From: Carpediemonas membranifera
Lineage: Eukaryota; Fornicata
Direction of reading: 5' to 3'
Length of the DNA: 64,000 nt
Assembly: GCA_019828565.1 (NCBI GenBank)
Contig: JAHDYR010000001.1
Location: 248,001-312,000, forward strand
In this document: one piece after another, positions 39,701 to 48,548 of the stretch
Position numbering within the stretch: position 1 is the first letter of the stretch
How the letters are laid out: each line of letters begins with the position of its first letter
Notes under the pieces: generated by a model
Database searches by the model: none
Seen by the model: only the letters and a program-made list of their open reading frames with translations
Told to the model about the DNA's origin: nothing
Position numbers and translations under genes: made by a program

Positions 39701-39976
39701 CGGCGTCTCGCGTCGCTTGCGGATCTGGATGCCCTCGGGACCGGGATGCTCAGAGCTTGCGGTGCGGATCTGAGTTTCTACTGCTGTACAGTCGTCGCTG
39801 CGTGAGAATTCGGCCTAGACACGAACCACTGGCTGTGTAAGCGTGGAATTGGCGGATCAAACGCGTCAGGCGTGCTGTGTAAGGGAATCGCGATGCAGCT
39901 GGGCTATTGCTGTTGCTACACACCATCTGTGTGAGAATAGGCATGACTAAGCGTACTTTGGACAACTTCGCGTCAT
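34787..39976 (-). CDS. Giant WD40 - protein kinase - HECT-like - zinc-ribbon protein
   Basis: The main exon (39797-34787) alone encodes over 1,610 residues after the ATG at 39628. Approximate domains, counted from there, are WD40 repeats at 45-340 (PDGSTIASGGDKGIKLWD type) and a helical/coiled-coil region at 370-850. A kinase domain at 855-1140 has FFAKTF, HRDLKPEN at ~965, VDFE replacing DFG, and SAPEE. A HECT-like C-lobe at ~1220-1440 has LPQPSSVGVTL and YADCAGGAHLPRL, where the cysteine sits like the HECT catalytic cysteine. C-terminal cysteine pairs at 1509-1611 resemble IBR and zinc-ribbon fingers. The frame stays open upstream of 39628 to a short-intron acceptor. Candidate exons 39832-39827, 39874-39863, 39926-39924 and 39976-39957 restore one frame with an N-terminal cysteine cluster (CPKC-x7-CDDC). 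Confidence 0.72.
39798..39826 (-). other. 29-nt intron before the main exon of the giant gene
   Basis: The gene-sense donor is GTTCGT and the 3' end is GAATTCTCACGCAG. The downstream frame is open from here through the conserved start of the giant protein. Confidence 0.75.
39833..39956 (-). other. Candidate intron cluster with very small exons
   Basis: Three more acceptor-like sites occur in gene sense: GCTTACACAG (30-nt intron 39833-39862, donor GTTTGA), CCTTACACAG (49-nt 39875-39923, donor GTGTGT) and TTCTCACACAG (30-nt 39927-39956, donor GTACGC). They would leave exons of 6, 12 and 3 nt. Skipping the 3-nt exon (one 82-nt intron) keeps the same frame, so the exact pattern is unsettled. Confidence 0.45.
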
Positions 39977-40407
39977 CTCGACGGTCTGCGGCCCAAGTGC
40001 CCGTGTCGCGTCGCTGAGACCGTCGGAGCTCGCCTCACATGCAGTGGTTCCTGCTCCACCACACATCATGCTGGCCAGTCAGCAAGCCGAATTGCCAACG
40101 GAGTACTCTGCGACAAAGCAACAAGAGTCGTCCGGGGAAGGGCAGCATGGATTTATCATCTGAGAGAGGGAACGCCCTTCGCCTGCCCGCACGATCCCAA
40201 ACCTGCTGGAAGGAATGCTGAGAAGGGTGCCTCGATATGATGGCGAGTCACATCCCGAGCCCACATGCACGGGGCTGGGAACGCTGGTGGCACATCATCC
40301 GTTCTGAATGAAGACGTTACTAAGGGATGCGTTGCTTCCCTGCCATCTCACCACGCTGATTCCTTGTGAACAGGTTGTCTCGCTGAAAGAAAGCAAAAGA
40401 GGAGTAA
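39977..40407. other. Intergenic, 431 bp
   Basis: This is the upstream region of the giant gene and the 3' flank of TFB5. GGGCACTTGGG, a weak relative of the start element, is at about 39990-40000 in gene sense. I see no gene or repeat. Confidence 0.35.
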
Positions 40408-40647
40408 TCAGACATCTTCTTCAGGATCCTCAATAAAAGTGTTACGCTCATGTAGATTATCAACTTCTTTCATGATGAAGTCCAGCTGCTTCGGATCAAT
40501 CAGCAGATGCCGCTCGTCTAGCTCAGCGCGAATAATGCTGCGACTGCTACCACTAGAGCTTGAGATATGTTGAATGAACTCTTTGATAGACGGGTCTACT
40601 TCGATCAAGCAGCCCTGTGTGTTCCGAATCGAACTTTCAAGATCCAT
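40408..40647 (-). CDS. TFB5: TFIIH subunit TFB5 / GTF2H5 (TTDA)
   Basis: The 79-residue protein has the length and sequence of TFB5: GCLIEVDPSIKEFIQHI, RAELDERHLLIDPKQLDFIMKEVDNLHERN. These parallel GVLIECDP-MKQFLLYLDE and IIQDIDDTHVFV in the human protein. It is the smallest TFIIH core subunit. It dimerises with p52/TFB2 and stimulates XPB in repair and transcription. The frame is open to 40785, but the family starts at the ATG of 40647. A reversed start element (GTGCACTTTAAGG, plus 40663-40670) lies 16 nt upstream. Confidence 0.88.
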   Translation of the reverse strand: MDLESSIRNTQGCLIEVDPSIKEFIQHISSSSGSSRSIIRAELDERHLLIDPKQLDFIMKEVDNLHERNTFIEDPEEDV

Positions 40648-40806
40648 TGTCCTTAAAGTCCTTAAAGTGCACATAGTTAGAAGTGCGGCACAGACACCCG
40701 CCACACGTCCACCCTTGTGTAGCAATCGCCATAATTGTAAGAATTTATCCCGTAGTCGGACTTGATTTGCCCGGACCAAGTTCAAGCTTGTCTCTACGCC
40801 CTTGCT

Positions 40807-41709
40807 TCAAATCCCATCTGCCTCAGTTCGAGCAGTGTACAGCCTCTGCCTTGCCCTGGACACTCTCGGCCCGGGCGCGGCCTTGGGCAGCCCTGGGGCC
40901 GAGGCCAAGCTGGGCAACGTGGCCGGGGGTTTGGGTCGGGCCGAGGGCGAAGTTACCGGGGCGAGAACGGGCTTGATACTAGTGGGGCCAAGGGCAGACT
41001 CCAGCTCTGCGGCAAAAGCCCTGAGCTCCTCCGTGCTGGCGACCTTTGGGGCACTAGGAGTTGTCGTTTTGAGTGTCAAATGGCGGTCAACCTCGTCGTT
41101 AAGGCAAGCCTCAAGCCATTCCTGCTGCTCCTGAAGAAACGAGGCTTCTGCCTGAAGGAGTTTGGCCAAGGTGTCCTCGACCTTGTGGAGGTCGTTCACG
41201 TTCACATAGCCGACTACACCGAGGCCGAGGGACCTACTGCCGTTAGCAGACTCTGTGCTCGGCCTTGGCGTGGCGGTGCGTGCTCTTGGGCGATGGGGGT
41301 CGGCCGAGCGGACGTTGCGGCTGCCCTGCGCGGTCAATGAGGCGTAGCGAGCCTCTGCGTCGACGGAGGCACGGCCGTTGATCTTCAGGGCATCCATAAG
41401 CATGTCTATCCGCTTCTGAAGGAAGGCCCGTTGGGGGTTTGTGAACAATTTGAGGCCAGCGGATAGTTTGGACTGCTCGGAGTCCAAATGATCTTGCCTC
41501 TCATCATTGCGCTCTTCTATGTCTAAAAGAACAGTAAACAGAGCTCTAAGATGATCAAGGTGGCCCCGGTTGTCATCAACGACGCGTCCGAGCATGAGCT
41601 CGATCTCTGGAACCTCTGGGGGTGGAACATACGGCTTAAGCTGTTCCCATATTAAGAGTGAATATGGAAACTCGCGTTCGAGGATCTCATCTACCTTTGA
41701 ATCGTCCAT
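40807..41709 (-). CDS. CCDC24: CCDC24 homologue
   Basis: The 300-residue protein shares three separated blocks with animal CCDC24: an N-terminal SLLIWEQLKPYVPPPEVPE with IELMLGRVVDD (animal [24 protein letters not shown]), a central VNVNDLHKVEDTLAKLLQAE with WLEACLNDE, and EELRAFAAELESALGP. The C-terminus is Pro/Ala-rich. CCDC24 is a poorly studied coiled-coil protein with a phylogenetic pattern reported to follow cilia, which suits the other flagellar genes here. The reversed element ACGCATTTTAAG (core 41734-41741) is 25 nt upstream of the start. Confidence 0.65.
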   Translation of the reverse strand: MDDSKVDEILEREFPYSLLIWEQLKPYVPPPEVPEIELMLGRVVDDNRGHLDHLRALFTVLLDIEERNDERQDHLDSEQSKLSAGLKLFTNPQRAFLQKRIDMLMDALKINGRASVDAEARYASLTAQGSRNVRSADPHRPRARTATPRPSTESANGSRSLGLGVVGYVNVNDLHKVEDTLAKLLQAEASFLQEQQEWLEACLNDEVDRHLTLKTTTPSAPKVASTEELRAFAAELESALGPTSIKPVLAPVTSPSARPKPPATLPSLASAPGLPKAAPGPRVSRARQRLYTARTEADGI

Positions 41710-42088
41710 GGCAAAAACCGACGATTCTTGTCTTAAAATGCGTTTTTTAAACTTCGTCGGCGTTAGACCCCTACTATACTCCTCAACTGCGCTATTTCCA
41801 GTCAGCCCCGTATTAAAATCACAGTGAAGCTCAATTCCCTGTCGAAGCTCCCTGTTTCAGTCCACACTCCATGCTCTGCTCTTCCTGTCTTCCCAGCCAC
41901 GATATCAATGTCATACCATAACACGCGCTTCACTTCCCAGCCCGCTGTATGCCCTCCTCTGTGCCGCGCCATGAGCGGGATCCGTCTGTGCTTCCCGCTC
42001 GGGTCGATCCCGTTGTCAGCATCTGCCGGTCATAAGTCATAACTACTCGGCCAGTCAACAGCAAACACTCCTTAACCTCCCCCGAACC
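41710..42088. other. Intergenic, 379 bp
   Basis: This is the CCDC24 upstream region and the 3' flank of the PUM3-like gene. TAAAATGC at 41734-41741 is the only recognised element; I see nothing else. Confidence 0.4.
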
Positions 42089-43699
42089 TCATGGATCACA
42101 CTCCCCTATCGCCTGTAGCAGAGTCTTGGACCCCGTGTCTGTCGCATCCAGGCTCCAGCCGCTGTACTGTCCGACGATGGCCTTGACTCGGTCAAGTCGC
42201 ACAGTAGCGGCCGCAGCGAGCACGAAAGCGCCTCGCCTGGTCATGAAAGAGGCTCCCTTCTCAGGCGTAATCGCGTCAAGAAGCGCATCCACGAAAACTT
42301 CAGCGTTCGGATGCTCTAGTCGGCACAGTTTTTGCATCGTCCGGTGTGGCTTGTTCTCCTGGTAATGGTCACGATCCACCCAGCAGCGGGCAAGTGCAAT
42401 GATGGGTTGGGGGTCGACCATCGCTGCAGTGGCTGAGAGGATGAGTGACCCAGCATGAGCGTCGACAAGACTGGCGTTCACAGTGAAGAAGTCGAGTACG
42501 GCCAGTGCCATGGCTCCGCTGGTTGTGATAGATTCATAAATAAAAGGCTTCTGCTTCTCAGTCGGCCATGAAAGGCCAGCCACGCCCTGCACGCCCGCAG
42601 CTTCCACCATGAATCCGGCGAAACGCTGTCCAGGAACGGTCTTGAGTGCTTTGTGCAGGCTGGGCAAATGTGTAGTGAGAAACGTCGCGATCTCTTCAAC
42701 CAGGCTCGGTGCCCGGCTGGCAATCGCCATGACGAGTACTTGTGAGTGCTCGTCCGAGATGAGCACGGGAAGCTCAGCGCTGCAAGCCCGTATGAACCTG
42801 TGCAAGTGTTCAATCCCCGTCCGCCTGGCAAGGAGTGCGAGGAGCTCGACCGTGTGGGGTCGGGTGGCAAGCTCGGCGACTTCTTCCAGACTGGTCATCA
42901 TGTGCCTAAACATGTCCTCCTCAAGCTCAGCAGAATCCACGGTCCTGACAACCAAGGCTGCGTGCTTTGTGGGGACAGCATCAAAGAATAAACGCCGCTT
43001 GCCACCCATCATGTCAATTGCTTTCTTCTTGAAGGACCGTAGGGCAGCAACAGGGTCGTCTGCGGTTTGCAAGAACTGTGCAAACGTCATCTCTGCGCGA
43101 TTAAAGCCATTGAACAAATCCATGATCGTCTCTCTCTGTGTGGAATTGGCGAGGCTGTAGATGAGGCTGAGCAGGTTGTGGCCCGTCTGAGAGATGCCTA
43201 GCTTGCGCATGTCGGTGTCAATGAGCCTGATCGCTGCATCTACAGCTTTTAAACCACCGTCAGGGTTGAGGTAGCAATACTTGAAAAGTGCATAGCCAAT
43301 CTTATCGCACTCAGATGAGCTCGCGAGTTGGACAAAGTATGGCGAGAGCCTCATCTTCAGAAAGGTGCGGTCTTCGTCAGAGGCGCGTTTGATCATTAGG
43401 GCAACCACAGGGGAACTGTTCGAGCTGAATGCCGCGTCGATGAGGTCCACACGACGAGAGAGCTCTCCTGCTATTGCTTCTTGCACATTGCGAGTTGTAG
43501 GATCGCCATTCAAGCGCTTCTTTTTGAGGGCGCGGAGGACAGTAGCCTGCTTGAACTCGAGGTTGTGCATGTCCAGCGTCTTCTGGGCTGCAGGGGCCCG
43601 CGCTTCATTCCTGTTTGGATGCACCGGCTTAATAACCTTCTTTTTCCTCCGTCTCCGCTTCTGTATTCCATCAGCAGGGCGTTGCTCCATTTCCCCCAA
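42089..43699 (-). CDS. PUM3: PUM3/PUF6-like nucleolar Pumilio-repeat protein
   Basis: The 536-residue protein has a very basic N-terminus (RRRRKKKVIKPVHP) and an all-helical body. The first repeats read like PUM3/Puf6: LRALKKKRLNGDPTTRNVQEAIAGELSRRVDLI, SSPVVALMIKRASDEDRTFLKMRLSPYFVQLASSSECDKIGYALFKYC. Later repeats continue to a CPL-like C-terminus. PUM3/PUF6 proteins act in 60S ribosome assembly in the nucleolus and bind structured nucleic acid with little base specificity. The similarity is by pattern, so a different HEAT/ARM-like ribosome factor is possible. The reversed element GTGCACTTTAATGC lies 20 nt upstream. Confidence 0.65.
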   Translation of the reverse strand: MGEMEQRPADGIQKRRRRKKKVIKPVHPNRNEARAPAAQKTLDMHNLEFKQATVLRALKKKRLNGDPTTRNVQEAIAGELSRRVDLIDAAFSSNSSPVVALMIKRASDEDRTFLKMRLSPYFVQLASSSECDKIGYALFKYCYLNPDGGLKAVDAAIRLIDTDMRKLGISQTGHNLLSLIYSLANSTQRETIMDLFNGFNRAEMTFAQFLQTADDPVAALRSFKKKAIDMMGGKRRLFFDAVPTKHAALVVRTVDSAELEEDMFRHMMTSLEEVAELATRPHTVELLALLARRTGIEHLHRFIRACSAELPVLISDEHSQVLVMAIASRAPSLVEEIATFLTTHLPSLHKALKTVPGQRFAGFMVEAAGVQGVAGLSWPTEKQKPFIYESITTSGAMALAVLDFFTVNASLVDAHAGSLILSATAAMVDPQPIIALARCWVDRDHYQENKPHRTMQKLCRLEHPNAEVFVDALLDAITPEKGASFMTRRGAFVLAAAATVRLDRVKAIVGQYSGWSLDATDTGSKTLLQAIGECDP

Positions 43700-43801
43700 A
43701 AGAATGTTTTGCGAGCATTAAAGTGCACCCCTGTCTGTTGATTCAAACTGTGCCAATATGATCCCTACCTAGCCACTTCTATGATCACACGACGATGGGT
43801 T

Positions 43802-44082
43802 GTGTTGCGCAGTATGTTGTCTTGTTCGAACCTCCCAGACAGGGCCTGAAAGGAACGATCAAAGTGCCAAACTGCACAACATCATCCGTCCGTAGACGAA
43901 TGTTGGCGGTTAGCCAATTGATGATACTGGAATGATGTTGGAAGACGCGGGAACAATGTGCGACTGAACGGAGAGCCACTGAGTTCATCTTCCGTGGCAA
44001 GAGAACGCCACAGTCGTGAGTAGGAGGCAGACAGGGCAGTGTTGCGCAGTATAAACACATTGTTTGACCCTTCAATAGCACA
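43802..44082 (+). repeat. Dispersed promoter-bearing repeat, copy B (281 bp)
   Basis: This is the inverted partner of 16546-16828, about 97% identical by eye. The proximal GCGCAGTATAAACACATTG box (from about 44044) is intact. In the distal box TATAAACACA has become TATGTTGTC. It contains CCACAGTCG (44008-44016) and CAAAGTGCCAAACTGCAC. The copy ends 80 bp before the start of the gene at 44162, on which its proximal box points. Homology stops sharply at both ends and no target-site duplication is obvious. Confidence 0.85.
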
Positions 44083-44103
44083 GGTTGGGTGGGCTAAAAG
44101 TGC
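44050..44103 (+). promoter_or_regulatory. TATAAACA box plus TAAAAGTGC element
   Basis: TATAAACA (about 44050) comes from the repeat, and CTAAAAGTGCAC (44095-44103) lies outside it in unique sequence, about 45 bp on. The gene start is 59 bp further. The same box-spacing-element arrangement occurs at 51236-51285. Confidence 0.5.
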
Positions 44104-44161
44104 ACACAATTTTCTGTGGCAACAAACCAGGCCACTCGCCAACTCTTGCGGCCAATACACC

Positions 44162-44914
44162 ATGGATCCAAGGGGAGAAGCATTTCGGGCGATCGAGGCT
44201 TCGACATCTTTCGAGCGTACCGCGGCTTTGTATGATCTTTTGGCTTGCTTCATAGAACTTCCCAACCAAGGACGCCTCTCGGTCACCAAGTCAGTTTCCT
44301 CTTTCGCACTTGTAACCATACTCATTGACGGCATTCTTGGTACTCCAGACGTTGTCGTCCCCGGCTGTGAGTTCATTTGCTCCCGACTCCTCTTCTTTCT
44401 CGTCCAGGACGACGACATCCTCCACGTCTTCGCCTCTACCATCACATCAGTCTTCAATGCACCAGCAACAGTGCTCCTCTCGAACATCATCGACTCGAAC
44501 GAGAAGAACTCCGAAGCGGCCGCACTCTTCCTTGCCCACCTCGCAGCGCACAGTACAGTCATAAGAGACCAGCTCTGCCTCTCTAACTGCCGCCATGAGT
44601 GGGCGGAGTTGTTCAGGAACGCTCCTGGAACTGCCATCATGAGACATGTGATGGACGCTCTCGACTCCTTGACGAGCCCGTTGGCCACAAGGATCACGAG
44701 ACTACGGCCTGATAACGCGGTCTCTGTACCGCCATTCGCTGGCTTGGTTGGGTATTTACGTGAGTTTATTGTTGTTTATGTATCAAGGCTGGTTGGACCG
44801 CCCACGTGGAAGAAAGCGATGGACACCAGGTCTTACAAGTCTTTCGACGTTGCTGGAGAGATAGTGGGGATCGCCAGGCGTCTGCTCCGCGTCTCAGAGG
44901 CCGCTGGCGTCTGA
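44162..44914 (+). CDS. Hypothetical helical protein, 250 aa
   Basis: I do not recognise this protein. It is predicted all-helical with ARM/HEAT-like spacing of hydrophobic residues (CEFICSRLLFFLVQDDDILHVFAS, ALFLAHLAAHSTVIRDQLC). It has no signal peptide or convincing membrane span. A frame open from 44039 runs through the repeat, but the ATG at 44162 lies after the promoter elements and is the likely start. Its promoter region is shared with the unrelated TAF12-like gene. Confidence 0.7.
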   Translation: MDPRGEAFRAIEASTSFERTAALYDLLACFIELPNQGRLSVTKSVSSFALVTILIDGILGTPDVVVPGCEFICSRLLFFLVQDDDILHVFASTITSVFNAPATVLLSNIIDSNEKNSEAAALFLAHLAAHSTVIRDQLCLSNCRHEWAELFRNAPGTAIMRHVMDALDSLTSPLATRITRLRPDNAVSVPPFAGLVGYLREFIVVYVSRLVGPPTWKKAMDTRSYKSFDVAGEIVGIARRLLRVSEAAGV

Positions 44915-44988
44915 CGCTTGTCCGTCCGTCGCCTGATCTGGATTTGTTATATAACTCGCCGCAGATTAATTTAAACTTGACTCTCATC

Positions 44989-46983
44989 CTAGGTCTCGGT
45001 AGTGCGCTTCATCACTTGCTTCACTGCCTCCATGCGCTCACAAACGGCTGATGCAGCAGTGTCTCTCTTCTCGATACATGCCTCAAAAGCCCGATACAAC
45101 TGCCCAGCGAGTCTTCCACCTCCGTTACCGACCCGATCTTCGACGTTATCGACAACGATGTGCACGAGGACGTCAATAAGTCTCGAGTCTGCATCCAGGG
45201 CGGCTACCAACTGCTCCGCCTGCACCAGCCCGACCGTACGCTCAAAAGCATGCACTGCCTCCGCGAAATGGCGAGTGTCCACAGCGGTGACAGCGACTTG
45301 GCGCCATATCGTCGGAGAGCACCCGCCGACTTGCACAGCTTGCATGTAAGTCCTAAACGCATTCTCCCTGTCGCCAGTAGCCAGATACGCTGTCGCCAGA
45401 TCGGACCAATCGCTCTCGCTGTCGGGCATGAGAATCGTGACTCGCTTGAAAGCGGCCAGGGCCTCGGCGTATCGCCCAGACTTGACGTACGTTTGGGCCA
45501 CGGTTCTCCAACCGTTGGCGTCACCAGGCTCCACGTTCAGGGCTTCGAGGAGGAGCTTAAGGCCCTCTTCCACGTCTTCCTTCATAACCAGGGCAGACAA
45601 AGAGCGTCTGGCACGGGCGCTCTTTCCATTACTGATCGCCCAAGCGCGTCTGAGGGCGGCCTTGTCGCCATGGACCTCGCCCTGGAGGCAGAGCAGGGTC
45701 ACATCATCGGGGTCGTCTCTCCGGCGGCCGGCGAGCAAGGCACGGGCCTCCTCGGCCTTGTTCGTCATGATGAGGAGCTCCACGACTCGCGAGTAGAAGC
45801 CCAGGCGGCGGTAGAGGCTGATGGCGTGAGAGACGCTACCTATGGCCATGTAGTGAACAGCAAGCTCTCCAACGGAGCGCCAGAAGGCGGGTAGAGGGAC
45901 AAGATGGGCCATGTTTCTGCCGAGCCCAGCGAGGGTCGCCTCAACAGAATACTCAAGCGCCCTCAACGCCGCCTCTACCGCGTCGTTATTCGCCTTGAGG
46001 AGAGTTGCTTTCGTCTGCTGGACCATGCATCTTACGGCAGAGTTTGAGGTGACGCTGAGGACGTATGAGAGATAGGGGCGGTACTGCTCGTGGGACATGG
46101 TGTCGGTGGGGTTCTCTGCCAGGTGGAGGCGGCCGAGGGCGAGGAGTACGGCCTGTTCCTCGACAGAGAGTGGGATGACAGTCTCGGGGGTGACGTCGTC
46201 AGGGGCCACATGGTTTGCGGGGTCAGGGTTGGGTGCTACAGGCTCTGCTTCTCTGGTCACGTCGACCTGGAGGCAGAGTCTGAGCTTGCCGTCGATCTTT
46301 CGGGCGGAGAGCTCAGCCTTGAGGGCTGGATCGTCGCGCAGAATCGACCAGATCTCTACGCACTCGTCACTGTCTCTGAAGAACTCAGCGTAGTTACCAA
46401 ACTCGATGGCGAGCAGCTTACGGCGCTCATAGGGCAGACCTGACCCCAGTACGGCCTGTACCTCGGACTTGAGATCATCCCAGAACTTTGTGGCGGAAGA
46501 GGCGTCCACAACCGACTCAGAACACATGGCGTAGAGCATCTTAACTCGGATAGACTCGATCTTGAAGTCGATTTGAGAGGCGAGTGAGGGTTGAGAGGCA
46601 AACTCGGTGCAGAGGTGGGAGGCGGTGTTGAGCCAGCCTGAGTGTCTAGCATGCTTGGAGATGGCCATGGAGTGAGGAATGCCGGCGTTGGGGTTCAGCG
46701 GAACATCGAGTTTCCATGGGAATGGGAGCCCAGTGGCCGTGAATTCTTGAGCAAGGATGTTAGCAGCATAGAAAACCTCGCGGATGGCGCGAATGATGGC
46801 GATAGTGTACTTCTCGCCAATCACAGGAGTCTGAGAGAGCCTGTAGACTGCTGCGGAGAAAGAACTGATGTATGACTCAGGAGTGGACGCATCGATGTCT
46901 GTAAGGACCTGGTTGTGGTCCAATACGAAGAAAGGACCAATATTGCCCGATTCTAAAGCCGTAAACGCCTCGTCCAGCGACAT
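44989..46983 (-). CDS. TTC27: TTC27 (Emw1) homologue, TPR protein
   Basis: The 664-residue protein matches TTC27 in its C-terminal TPR half: YMAIGSVSHAISLYRRLGFYSRVVELL, EARALLAG, LLCLQGEVHGDKAALRRAWAISNGKSARARRSL (compare [27 protein letters not shown]), then four canonical TPRs with GRYAEALAAFKRVTILMPDSESDWSDLATAYL. The N-terminal half is helical and conserved only in outline. TTC27/Emw1 is reported in U5 snRNP biogenesis. It is divergent from the gene at 47177 with a 193-bp gap. Confidence 0.88.
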   Translation of the reverse strand: MSLDEAFTALESGNIGPFFVLDHNQVLTDIDASTPESYISSFSAAVYRLSQTPVIGEKYTIAIIRAIREVFYAANILAQEFTATGLPFPWKLDVPLNPNAGIPHSMAISKHARHSGWLNTASHLCTEFASQPSLASQIDFKIESIRVKMLYAMCSESVVDASSATKFWDDLKSEVQAVLGSGLPYERRKLLAIEFGNYAEFFRDSDECVEIWSILRDDPALKAELSARKIDGKLRLCLQVDVTREAEPVAPNPDPANHVAPDDVTPETVIPLSVEEQAVLLALGRLHLAENPTDTMSHEQYRPYLSYVLSVTSNSAVRCMVQQTKATLLKANNDAVEAALRALEYSVEATLAGLGRNMAHLVPLPAFWRSVGELAVHYMAIGSVSHAISLYRRLGFYSRVVELLIMTNKAEEARALLAGRRRDDPDDVTLLCLQGEVHGDKAALRRAWAISNGKSARARRSLSALVMKEDVEEGLKLLLEALNVEPGDANGWRTVAQTYVKSGRYAEALAAFKRVTILMPDSESDWSDLATAYLATGDRENAFRTYMQAVQVGGCSPTIWRQVAVTAVDTRHFAEAVHAFERTVGLVQAEQLVAALDADSRLIDVLVHIVVDNVEDRVGNGGGRLAGQLYRAFEACIEKRDTAASAVCERMEAVKQVMKRTTET

Positions 46984-47176
46984 GCTTCACTTCTTTCGAA
47001 TCCAAATCGATCGTGCAAGGAATCTGATTCGGCACGCCGGCTTCCCTGCCATACAGCCTGTACCACTCAACCGAGCCCGGTTGAGATGCCTGGGTGATTT
47101 TTTTGAGTTTTGCCTTGCCTTATTCTGCGAACGCAGCTTACAGCCTTCCAGAGTGGCGGAGCAAAGTAATACAACA

Positions 47177-48382
47177 ATGGACGCTGGATTTCCATTTCCC
47201 CGCTCGCCAACAGTCTCTAAACCTGTTCTGCCGCACCATATCCCCGTATATCCGCCAGCACTGATCATTCCTCAGCTGCCCGAGAGTCTTTCTTCTGTAA
47301 TCGATGCTGATACGTACAGAGACATCTCCTACACAGCAGAGAGCGTCCGTAACCTCACCAGACTCTTTGTCAACATTGTTAACCTCGCCGTCGTGATTGT
47401 ATGCGTCCTTCTCTTCGGCTACTCGCTGTACAGTGTTTCTCTCCTCGCGCTCTTCCTCGTTGCCATCATATGCGCGACCTCGACCTACTGCTTGAACCCC
47501 ATCCTCCTTCCCGTCATCATTATTCTCGAAGGTCAGTACGTTCGTCGCCTGTCTGCCGCGATGGACCGCTTGGCGTCCCAGCACAACCTCGGAGCCGCCG
47601 GTGTAACCCTCCGCGTCCGCTCTGTCCGCGGTCCCTACCGCCAGCCCTGGGCGATCTATGCTAAGCAATTTGACTCAGAGTTCAAGGCCGCTGTAGTGAT
47701 CGAGTGCCCCGATGCCCGCCCCATCCACTACAGCCTGACCCTCACCCGACCCGCACTCCGACCTCACTTTATATGGGAAGACGCCTACCCTACCTCCCTT
47801 AGAGACGTCGTGAGTCAGTCGGACTGGGTGTCTGCCATCACCTCGCTCCAGCGGGGTTCGGTAGACATCAACAGCCTCGACGCCCTGTTCATTGGCATCC
47901 CTGTCGCCACTGTGATTGTCCTCGGCGGCATCCTTGTCCTGGCTATGACACTCCTGCCCGCCACAGACCTGGGAAACATCCTCGTCGTTCTCCTTATCTT
48001 TACGTTCTGTCTTGTCTCTCTGGCTGTGGTCACAGTCTCATCCGTGGCTCACAGGGCAAGGATACAACACGGCAGGGCGAAGCTGACCTCTTCTGTGCAG
48101 AGGATCTGCAGCATGCTTAACATGGCAGGCACTGGCGCTCATTGGTCGTTCGAATGGAAGGCGGATGCGGTGGGTTTCGTCCATTCGTTCGTAGCAACGC
48201 CCATGGTAAGTATCACTGAGGACCTGGAAGGCGGTGACGACTTTGTTGCACCTGACGCTGCTCCCGGTCTCCTTGACGCTTACCCCGTCGTGGATCGTCG
48301 GGATTCGGAGGAACCGAGCGCCCCCTTCCTCTCTCAGAGAGTGCGGGCCGATGATTACGGTGAAGGAGACGAGTTTGTGTAA
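47177..48382 (+). CDS. Four-span membrane protein of unknown function
   Basis: The 401-residue protein has two pairs of hydrophobic spans, about residues 60-110 (VNIVNLAVVIVCVLLFGYSLY, LLALFLVAIICATS) and 237-290 (LFIGIPVATVIVLGGILVLAM, ILVVLLIFTFCLVSLAV). Soluble parts flank them, including a moderately basic central domain. There is no N-terminal signal peptide. The C-terminus is acidic. I do not recognise the family. The frame is open further upstream into the TTC27 promoter, but the ATG at 47177 is the first outside it. Confidence 0.68.
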   Translation: MDAGFPFPRSPTVSKPVLPHHIPVYPPALIIPQLPESLSSVIDADTYRDISYTAESVRNLTRLFVNIVNLAVVIVCVLLFGYSLYSVSLLALFLVAIICATSTYCLNPILLPVIIILEGQYVRRLSAAMDRLASQHNLGAAGVTLRVRSVRGPYRQPWAIYAKQFDSEFKAAVVIECPDARPIHYSLTLTRPALRPHFIWEDAYPTSLRDVVSQSDWVSAITSLQRGSVDINSLDALFIGIPVATVIVLGGILVLAMTLLPATDLGNILVVLLIFTFCLVSLAVVTVSSVAHRARIQHGRAKLTSSVQRICSMLNMAGTGAHWSFEWKADAVGFVHSFVATPMVSITEDLEGGDDFVAPDAAPGLLDAYPVVDRRDSEEPSAPFLSQRVRADDYGEGDEFV

Positions 48383-48422
48383 ATACGTAAGTTTTGATGC
48401 TTTGGCCGTGGCTGTGTTGACG

Positions 48423-48548
48423 ATGAAGGAGTGCCGCATGCCCGTCGGCCTCAGGACGGGTGACCTGGTGTACTTCAACTCCTGCGGCGCCTACGCCGCC
48501 AGCGTCAACTTCAACGGCTTCGAGGGCATCAAGCAGTACTGCATCTGA
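48423..48548 (+). pseudogene. C-terminal fragment of an ornithine decarboxylase-like gene
   Basis: The frame encodes a 41-residue stretch with the end of group IV (alanine-racemase-fold) decarboxylases: GDLVYFNSCGAYAASVNFNGF, trimmed in reality by one residue at each end of that match, followed by a short tail and stop. In ornithine decarboxylase the corresponding G-D-W-L-x-F, G-A-Y and F-N-G-F positions line the pyridoxal-phosphate/substrate site. The rest of the enzyme (N-terminal lysine barrel, CDT cysteine loop) is not found upstream, where the membrane-protein gene ends only 40 bp away. It looks like a duplicated gene end rather than a functional gene. Confidence 0.55.

Noticed and set aside
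39977-40407. Short open frames between the giant gene and TFB5
   Set aside because: All are under 65 codons, without similarity, start elements or intron signals.
44039-44161. Upstream extension of the 44162 gene through the repeat
   Set aside because: The frame is open, but it runs through the TATAAACA box and the start element, and the same repeat next to another gene is not in a coding context.
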